A stretch of DNA of 50,084 nucleotides from NCBI GenBank assembly GCA_018063245.1, contig JAGPBS010000008.1:1-50084 (forward strand). Direction: 5' to 3'. The notes beneath the pieces were generated by a model, which was not told where the DNA came from, made no database searches, and saw only the letters and a program-made list of their open reading frames with translations. The stretch comes from Alphaproteobacteria bacterium (GTDB lineage: Bacteria; Pseudomonadota; Alphaproteobacteria; JAGPBS01). The translations under genes and the position numbers were made by a program. Positions 44,791-50,084 of this stretch are shown here, in pieces (position 1 is the first letter of the stretch; each line of letters opens with the position of its first letter).

Positions 44791-44819
44791 AAAAAGCCTC
44801 CTTTCTAGGAGGCTTTTTT
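44791..44819 (+). terminator. Rho-independent terminator of the PpiC gene
   Basis: AAGCCTCC and GGAGGCTT flank a 6-nt loop and are followed by seven T residues. It ends at the 3' end of the convergent methyltransferase gene and may serve both. Confidence 0.9.
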
Positions 44820-45646
44820 TACGGCTGAGACCAACCCGACATATAAATAATATCAAACTGCGCTTCGATTAAACCATCGTCTCTTGCAAATAAGTCTTTA
44901 TACAGACAATCTGCTTCCTTAAAAACATGAGACGATGCAACTGAACGATCTCTGGCATGGAGACTATTATTTTGAGCCATTCCACGCAAGTCTTTCATTA
45001 ACTGATAAATATCAGCATAACTGACAAAAATTTCTTCCTTATCTAGCACAGGTACAAAAAAACCAGCCAGTTGCATTAATTTTCCTAAATCATTTAAACT
45101 CAAAGAGGGCGACAAATGTGGTTTAGCACCACCCAAATGTTTGATCTCAGCCTCCAGTAAAACATGTCGCAAATGGACCAGAGAATTTTCACCGATCAGC
45201 GCTGCAATAAACAAACCATCTGGTTTTAAAAGCTTACGCACCATTGTGAGCGTTTGAGGCAATTCATTCAGAAAGTGAAAGGTCAATGGCGCAATAATCA
45301 AATCGAATGACCCGTCTTTAAAGGGCGGTCTTTCTTCATCAAGACAGACAAGAGACTCATAGTTTTTTCGATCTGTTTTTTTCAAAAAGCTTTCTGATAG
45401 ATCTGTTGTGATTAGCTGATCAATTTTCCCTGGATAAGCACGATCAAGCAACCCTGTCAAATATCCATCATGAGCACCTAATTGTAAAATAGCAGGGAAA
45501 TCTTTTTTAATATCCAAGAGCCTATCAATCAACGATTCACAAACCTCACGGTATAAAAAATCGTGCTGATGAAATAAGTGAGCGGCCCTGTCTCGCTGCT
45601 GTTTTTTTAACAATCGATCAAATATTTGATGGGATTCTGCTATCAT
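44819..45646 (-). CDS. NDUFAF5/BioC-like class I methyltransferase-fold protein
   Basis: The 275-residue protein resembles the alphaproteobacterial relatives of mitochondrial complex I assembly factor NDUFAF5. It starts IFDRLLKKQQRDRAA and has YREVCESLIDRLLDI, the SAM-fold loop ILQLGAHDGYLTGLL, a SFDLIIAPLTFHFLNELPQ motif IV/post-motif region and NSLVHLRHVLLEAE. NDUFAF5 hydroxylates an Arg of a complex I subunit; BioC methylates malonyl-ACP. The order here, divergent from comF, supports the NDUFAF5-like branch. The usual GxGxG appears as LGAHDG, slightly degenerate. Confidence 0.85.
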   Translation of the reverse strand: MIAESHQIFDRLLKKQQRDRAAHLFHQHDFLYREVCESLIDRLLDIKKDFPAILQLGAHDGYLTGLLDRAYPGKIDQLITTDLSESFLKKTDRKNYESLVCLDEERPPFKDGSFDLIIAPLTFHFLNELPQTLTMVRKLLKPDGLFIAALIGENSLVHLRHVLLEAEIKHLGGAKPHLSPSLSLNDLGKLMQLAGFFVPVLDKEEIFVSYADIYQLMKDLRGMAQNNSLHARDRSVASSHVFKEADCLYKDLFARDDGLIEAQFDIIYMSGWSQP

Positions 45647-45675
45647 TATTTCTTCACTCAGATTAAACTTGATCC

Positions 45676-46452
45676 ATGACGACTTTTCATCATATCACGA
45701 GAGAGATATTCTCCAAAGCCCGATTCACCAAACCTCTAAAAATTCTTTTAGAGGCGCTTTTGCCATCGCGCTGTCTATCTTGTGGCAAACAAGTAAGTGA
45801 ACAAGGTCTCGTTTGCGCTGAGTGCTGGTCTGATCTAACCTTTATCACAAAGCCACATTGTCCTTCTTGTTCATTACCTTATCCATTTGAAATTGAAAAG
45901 AATATGCTTTGCGTCTATTGCGCGAGCAAGACCTATGCCTTTGATCGAGCTCTTTCTGTTCTCCACTACAATGACATGAGCCGTAAGATTGTGTTGAAGT
46001 TCAAGCAATCTGACAAAACCTTCATGGCACCTTACCTTGCCAATCTTATGTATCAGACCGGACGCTCTCTCATAGACGAGGCTGATTTATTGGTGCCAAT
46101 CCCGCTTCATCCAACAAAACTCTTTTCGCGCAAATTCAATCAAGCTGCGCTTTTATCTTACGCCCTTAGCGCTTTGTCAGGTACACCAACAGCTCCTGAC
46201 CTATTGCTGCGCCATAAGAAAACCCAAAGCCAGGGTGAAAAATCACGCAAAGATCGCTTTGCAAATGTCAAAAATGCTTTCTCACTCAATGAAGCGCAAT
46301 TCACAAAATCAGACCTCAAGGGTAAAAACATCTTGCTCATTGATGATGTTTTCACAACAGGAGCAACTCTTTCTTCTTGTGCTCATGTCTTGAAAAAAGC
46401 AGGGGCCAAGAGTGTCAAAGCCCTCACCCTCTGCCGCGTTCCAAAGGATTAA
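45676..46452 (+). CDS. comF: ComF-family phosphoribosyltransferase-like protein
   Basis: The 258-residue protein has a Cys-rich zinc-binding N-terminus with four CxxC pairs (C33/C36, C47/C50, C62/C65, C79/C82). The phosphoribosyltransferase fold follows, with DLLVPIPLHPTKLFSRKFNQAALL and the PRPP loop LLIDDVFTTGATLSSC. ComF is needed for DNA uptake and handling of transforming DNA in competent bacteria; in non-competent alphaproteobacteria its role is unclear. It is complete. It ends 88 bp before the Fic gene. Confidence 0.93.
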   Translation: MTTFHHITREIFSKARFTKPLKILLEALLPSRCLSCGKQVSEQGLVCAECWSDLTFITKPHCPSCSLPYPFEIEKNMLCVYCASKTYAFDRALSVLHYNDMSRKIVLKFKQSDKTFMAPYLANLMYQTGRSLIDEADLLVPIPLHPTKLFSRKFNQAALLSYALSALSGTPTAPDLLLRHKKTQSQGEKSRKDRFANVKNAFSLNEAQFTKSDLKGKNILLIDDVFTTGATLSSCAHVLKKAGAKSVKALTLCRVPKD

Positions 46453-46463
46453 TTTTTTAATGG

Positions 46464-46496
46464 AAATTTACCGGAAGTTTACTCGACATTTACCGG
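46464..46496 (+). repeat. Three tandem 11-bp iterons upstream of the Fic promoter
   Basis: AAATTTACCGG, AAGTTTACTCG and ACATTTACCGG follow each other directly, each with TTTAC at the same place, giving exact 11-bp phasing on one face of the helix. They end 8 bp before the -35 box. This is a likely regulator binding site, perhaps for the Fic protein's own C-terminal wing-helix domain. Confidence 0.6.
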
Positions 46497-46504
46497 AATA
46501 TTCA

Positions 46505-46533
46505 TTGACAAATATCAACAAAATAACTATACT
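46505..46533 (+). promoter_or_regulatory. Sigma-70 promoter of the Fic gene
   Basis: A consensus TTGACA at 46505 and TATACT at 46528 are spaced 17 bp. The predicted start, seven bases on, coincides with the ATG at 46540, so the mRNA should be leaderless; no Shine-Dalgarno sequence is present. Confidence 0.8.
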
Positions 46534-46539
46534 TATTTT

Positions 46540-47640
46540 ATGAGCTTTACTCCAAAATACACCATCACTCCCCACATCGCTAAGTTACTAAGCGTGATTG
46601 AAGCTTCACGTCAATTGATTACGGATTTACCGATAACAGCTAAAATGATCAGCTCACTACGGGAATCTGCCAAAATTGCTTCAACACATCACTCAACCTA
46701 TATTGAAGGAAACGGACTTTCTTTAGCCGAAGTCAGGACTATCATTCAAGACAACTCACATTTTCCCAATCGTGAAAAAGATGAAAAAGAGATACGTAAC
46801 TATTACCAAGCCTTAGATGCTATTGATAAAATGGCTCTAGACACAATACCAATCCAAGAGCTTGATATTCAATATCTCCATGGCATATCGTTTTTGGGAA
46901 AAACAAAACCGACACCATATCGTGATGGCCAAAATGTCATTCGTGCCGGTAAACTCGTTGTTTATATCCCCCCAAAAGCCACTGATGTTCCATCTCTTAT
47001 GCAAGATCTTATTGACTGGATCAATCAATCCATTAAAGACGACCTCCCTCTTCCTATTATTACAGGACTTGCTCATTATCAATTTGCAACAATCCATCCA
47101 TACTATGATGGAAATGGCAGAACAGCACGCCTTCTCGTCACATTGATCTTACATAAATATCATTACGGATTAAAAGGAATCTACTCACTCGAAGAGTATT
47201 ATGCCAAAGATCTGCATGCATACTACCAAGCTCTCACCGTTGGAAGTGATGAAGATTATTATCAAGGACATAGAGAAGAAGCCGATTTAACAAACTTTCT
47301 TGAGTATTTCATAGAAGGTATGGCGCATGCTTTTGAAACAATAAAAACTCAAGCCAAAACAGCTCAAACACAGGGCAGCATAGATCAATCCCCTCTTTTA
47401 CGAAACCTAACAAGACAGCAAAAATTAACCTTAAAACTCTTTATAACATCAAAAGAAATCACAACAAAAGATATTGCAGACCTTTTTCAATTTAGTGATC
47501 GACAGGCTCGGTACTTATGTCAAGAATGGATATCAAATAACTTTATAAAAATTGCAAACCCAGCCTCAAAAAATAGGTCTTATCAACTTACTGAAAAATA
47601 TGAATCTTTGATTTTGAATTCTATTGAAATTCATGGATAG
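46540..47640 (+). CDS. Fic-domain protein (probable AMPylase, class II)
   Basis: The 366-residue protein carries the Fic motif HPYYDGNGRTAR (catalytic His186, Asp190, Arg194). An N-terminal inhibitory helix STYIEGN (52-58) contains the (S/T)xxxE(G/N) signature with Glu57, placing it in class II. A flap segment (NVIRAGKLVVYIPPKA) and a C-terminal winged-helix domain (about 305-360, EITTKDIADLFQFSDRQARYLCQEW) are also seen. Fic enzymes transfer AMP from ATP to protein hydroxyls. The DNA-binding domain suggests an autoregulating chromosomal type, not an injected effector. Its promoter has phased 11-bp repeats and a leaderless start. Confidence 0.93.
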   Translation: MSFTPKYTITPHIAKLLSVIEASRQLITDLPITAKMISSLRESAKIASTHHSTYIEGNGLSLAEVRTIIQDNSHFPNREKDEKEIRNYYQALDAIDKMALDTIPIQELDIQYLHGISFLGKTKPTPYRDGQNVIRAGKLVVYIPPKATDVPSLMQDLIDWINQSIKDDLPLPIITGLAHYQFATIHPYYDGNGRTARLLVTLILHKYHYGLKGIYSLEEYYAKDLHAYYQALTVGSDEDYYQGHREEADLTNFLEYFIEGMAHAFETIKTQAKTAQTQGSIDQSPLLRNLTRQQKLTLKLFITSKEITTKDIADLFQFSDRQARYLCQEWISNNFIKIANPASKNRSYQLTEKYESLILNSIEIHG

Positions 47641-47641
47641 A

Positions 47642-48487
47642 TCAATACTCACCATAGTGAGTTTCAGGAAGCGTCTGTCCTCCATCAACAATTATTGACT
47701 GACCTGTGATGTATCTTGCTTCATCTGACGCTAAGAACAAATGAGCAAAGGCGACTTCTTCAGGTGTCCCTAACCTCTTCATTGGAATGGGAGCAATGCG
47801 TTCTTTAATGGCCTGTGGACTATTCGCTTTGGCAAGGCCTTCTGTTTCAATATTTCCAGGCTCAACTGCATTGACGGTAATATTGTACTTTGCAAGTTCG
47901 ATTGCGATTGTTTTCATAAAACCATTCATACCGCTTTTTGCGGCTGTATAATGTGATTTTCCTGGCAGACCAACGCGTGGACCGGAAATGGATGAAGTCA
48001 AAATAATACGTCCGTATTTCTGATCTTTCATGACAGGCACAACTGCTTTCACTGCATAAAATACGCCATTTAGGTTGGTTTGAATCGCTGTATGCCATTC
48101 ATCTTCGGTCATCTTGTCAATTCTCGATGCTGGATAAAGACCGGCCGCATTATGGATAAAGACATCAATTCGGCCATATTTCTTGGTTGTTTCAGCAACC
48201 ATTTTCTGCATATCTTCTGACTCTGAAATATCTCCGACCAGATAAGAGACTTCAGCGCCTTTGGCAGTCAAGTCCGCTGTCACTTTTTTCAGATCAGCTT
48301 CTGTGCGGCTTAAAATGACAACTTTCGCACCTTCGGCTGCAAAGACCTTTGTAATACCAAGACCAATACCTTTACTGCCCCCTGTAATAAGAACAACTTT
48401 ATCTTTCATCCGCGCTTCAGCAAAGCAAACTGTTGTTGATGCTGTTAAAAGAATGACCGCTAAAAGAACTGATTTTACAAATGTCAT
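47642..48487 (-). CDS. Short-chain dehydrogenase/reductase with an N-terminal signal peptide
   Basis: The SDR core has VVLITGGSKGIGLG (NAD(P) binding), NAAG, catalytic Ser in LTSSIS and YTAAKSG (YxxxK), and ends with VDGGQTLPETH. It is closest in type to FabG-like classical SDRs. Preceding the core are about 24 residues reading MTFVKSVLLAVILLTA followed by a TVCFAEA-type cleavage site, a convincing Sec signal. The ATG at 48487 is chosen because GGGAG lies just before it; an upstream ATG at 48544 lacks a site. A periplasmic SDR would need a trapped cofactor, as in glucose-fructose oxidoreductase. Confidence 0.87.
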   Translation of the reverse strand: MTFVKSVLLAVILLTASTTVCFAEARMKDKVVLITGGSKGIGLGITKVFAAEGAKVVILSRTEADLKKVTADLTAKGAEVSYLVGDISESEDMQKMVAETTKKYGRIDVFIHNAAGLYPASRIDKMTEDEWHTAIQTNLNGVFYAVKAVVPVMKDQKYGRIILTSSISGPRVGLPGKSHYTAAKSGMNGFMKTIAIELAKYNITVNAVEPGNIETEGLAKANSPQAIKERIAPIPMKRLGTPEEVAFAHLFLASDEARYITGQSIIVDGGQTLPETHYGEY

Positions 48488-48596
48488 TTTATGCTCCCTT
48501 TTTAGAGCATTTTTAGATGATATAAAACGACCTGTCAAGGCCATTTATATTAAAAAACACTTGCAATTTTGTTTTAAAGTAACCATATTTAAATTG
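48488..48596. other. AT-rich intergenic region upstream of 4.5S RNA
   Basis: This segment separates the exported SDR gene from the SRP RNA and should hold the promoter of the latter. No convincing boxes stand out. Downstream, 48686-48864 between the RNA and dnaX is also AT-rich and gene-free. Confidence 0.3.
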
Positions 48597-48685
48597 GGGT
48601 TGGAAACGGATGAGGCACTCGTAAACCCGGTCAGGTCCGAAAGGAAGCAGCCGTAGCGAATCTGTCTTAGGTCGTCTTCCAACCC
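48597..48685 (+). ncRNA. ffs: Signal recognition particle 4.5S RNA
   Basis: The RNA closes with GGGTTGGAA / TTCCAACCC and contains the invariant apical domain GGTCAGGTCCGAAAGGAAGC AGCC, including the GGAA tetraloop-type apex and the symmetrical loop recognised by Ffh. It is about 89 nt, normal for alphaproteobacteria, and is located just before dnaX as in many of them. It works with FtsY encoded at 2401-3324. Confidence 0.95.
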
Positions 48686-48864
48686 TTTATATTAAATTAA
48701 AATTTATCACATATACATAATAACGCGCAATATTAATAAAGGTTAGGAAAAAACACCGCACCTTAAAAAATAATCCATATCCGATTTTTATCTGTTCAGG
48801 AGATGAAATTTTTGGTACAAAAATAGCTAGAGATTTCGTAATTTTTACACTCAGGACATTTTGA

Positions 48865-50084
48865 ATGGCTCAACTCGACATCAAGCAAGCAGCTTACCGT
48901 GTCTTAGCACGCAAATACCGACCAAAAACATTTCATGATTTGATCGGTCAAGAGGCTATGGTCAAAACACTTGATAACGCTTACAAAACAAATCGCCTTG
49001 CTCATGCCTTTATGCTCACAGGCGTCAGAGGCGTTGGTAAAACAACAACAGCGCGCATTATCGCCAGAGCTATTAATTGCGAAACACCAAATCAAGGCGA
49101 CATTTATGCAATGTCCCCTTGTGGTACTTGTTCTTCTTGTCAGTCAATTCTTGAAGATCGCAATGTTGACATTATGGAAATGGATGCTGCGACCCGAACG
49201 GGCGTTGATGATATTCGCGAAATTATCGAAGGCGTAAAATACGCCCCTGTTTCTGCCAAATATAAGATTTACATCATCGATGAAGTTCATATGCTCTCAA
49301 AAGCTGCCTTCAATGCGCTTTTGAAAACATTGGAAGAGCCACCAGAAAAGGTAAAATTCATCTTTGCAACGACTGAGATTCGCAAAGTTCCTTTAACCGT
49401 TCTTTCAAGATGTCAGCGATTCGATTTGCGGCGCGTCACCATTAGCGAGCTTCAAAGTTACTTCCAAAAAATTTGTGCGCAAGAACAGGTTGAAATTGAA
49501 GAAGAAGCTCTGCACTTTATTGCAAGAGCAGCAGATGGTTCTGTCCGTGATGGACTCAGCCTTTTAGATCAGGCCATTGCGATGTCAACAGGTCACGTCA
49601 CGAGTGAAGATGTTAAGAACATGCTCGGCCTTTCTGACAGAGCTGAAATGTCAATTCTCTTCAAACATGTTTTGTATGCAAAAACAGAAGATGCATTGAA
49701 ACTATTTCTAAACATGTATGCCAAAGGGGCAGATCCTCAAGTGATCTTGCAGGACCTGCTAGATCTCACCCACAATCTATCACGCTTAAAAGTATGCAGC
49801 ACACAAAACAGCACGGCTGATGATATGCCAAGCTGGGCAGTTTCTTTCTATAAAGAAAATGAAGATAGCATTCAAATCTCAACGCTCACACGCATCTGGC
49901 AGATTCTAATCAAGGGCCTCAAAGAATGTGATCAAGCACCTTCAACCCAGCAAACAACAGAGATGATCTTGATTCGTCTGTGCTATGCAGCCAATTTGCC
50001 TGACCCATCCAAACTCTTGAAAGCCTATTATGACCAAGATTTCTCGGATGAAACCACGACGGCCCTTTTTCAACAACCAGATTC
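48865..50084 (+). CDS. dnaX: DNA polymerase III gamma/tau subunit, truncated by window end
   Basis: DnaX is the clamp-loader ATPase. The visible 406 residues start AYRVLARKYRPKTFHDLIGQE, with Walker A GVRGVGKTTTA (53-63). A four-Cys zinc site (C72, C86, C89, C92), DEVHMLSKAAFNALLKTLEEPP and the SRCQRFDLRR sensor follow. AGGA precedes the ATG at 48865. The frame is open to the right edge; the tau-specific C-terminus is not in the window. Confidence 0.97.
   Translation, partial: MAQLDIKQAAYRVLARKYRPKTFHDLIGQEAMVKTLDNAYKTNRLAHAFMLTGVRGVGKTTTARIIARAINCETPNQGDIYAMSPCGTCSSCQSILEDRNVDIMEMDAATRTGVDDIREIIEGVKYAPVSAKYKIYIIDEVHMLSKAAFNALLKTLEEPPEKVKFIFATTEIRKVPLTVLSRCQRFDLRRVTISELQSYFQKICAQEQVEIEEEALHFIARAADGSVRDGLSLLDQAIAMSTGHVTSEDVKNMLGLSDRAEMSILFKHVLYAKTEDALKLFLNMYAKGADPQVILQDLLDLTHNLSRLKVCSTQNSTADDMPSWAVSFYKENEDSIQISTLTRIWQILIKGLKECDQAPSTQQTTEMILIRLCYAANLPDPSKLLKAYYDQDFSDETTTALFQQPD

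Overview
The window looks like chromosome from an AT-rich, LPS-bearing alphaproteobacterium, probably a host-associated lineage (Holosporales/Rickettsiales-like; the order is inference). Three things support this. The tmRNA gene on the minus strand (4496-4844) is circularly permuted. There is an alphaproteobacterial-type SspB. Several neighbourhoods are familiar in this class: hslV-hslU, secA divergent from a PpiC isomerase, an NDUFAF5-like methyltransferase divergent from comF, and 4.5S RNA ahead of dnaX.

Layout. 1-118: the edge of an IS5-family element. 255-3324: yciB, amn, ftsY. 3482-4447: a small membrane protein and an orphan HPt protein. 4496-6311: ssrA divergent from mnmE. 6549-9123: HIT protein, a lipobox-bearing choline-kinase-like protein, gmk, ndk. 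9325-13030: a 590-aa helical unknown, a DUF4143 ATPase, tRNA-Thr, and a Lys/Ala-rich histone-like protein with a membrane tail. 13202-15120: STAS-MlaE and MlaF. 15492-18373: kdsB, hslU, hslV. 18558-20215: GNAT and DUF2336 proteins. 20388-27494: a type III secretion locus. 27611-30198: lpxL-like, sspB, ispE, tRNA-Gln. 30213-38521: glycosyltransferase, thioredoxin-like protein, LptM-like lipoprotein, hldE, an orphan ABC ATPase, a CitE-like lyase, asd, asnB. 38562-40817: a 751-aa unknown. 40886-50084: secA, ppiC, methyltransferase, comF, a Fic protein, an exported SDR, 4.5S RNA and the start of dnaX.

The most notable system is the type III secretion locus. Its gene order, gatekeeper (sctW) - tyeA - sycN-like - sctX - sctY - sctV, followed by sctD - sctE - needle candidate, reproduces the Yersinia virA and yscDEF arrangements. 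SctX and SctY are hallmarks of the Ysc family and are unexpected here. The ATPase, secretin, export gate and translocators are not in the window, so the system must be split over other loci. Two large helical proteins without recognisable domains (9325-11097 and 38562-40817) and the Fic protein are possible effectors or accessory factors, but no sequence signal proves it.

Intergenic space carries several structured repeat families. Two 115-122 bp foldback elements have hairpin stems that differ between copies yet remain paired. A shorter hairpin repeat shows the same behaviour. A 126-bp foldback sits between sctV and sctD. Envelope genes (kdsB, hldE, lpxL-like, Mla proteins, LptM-like) indicate a maintained outer membrane with LPS. 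ssrA, sspB and hslUV mark an intact ribosome-rescue and proteolysis branch.
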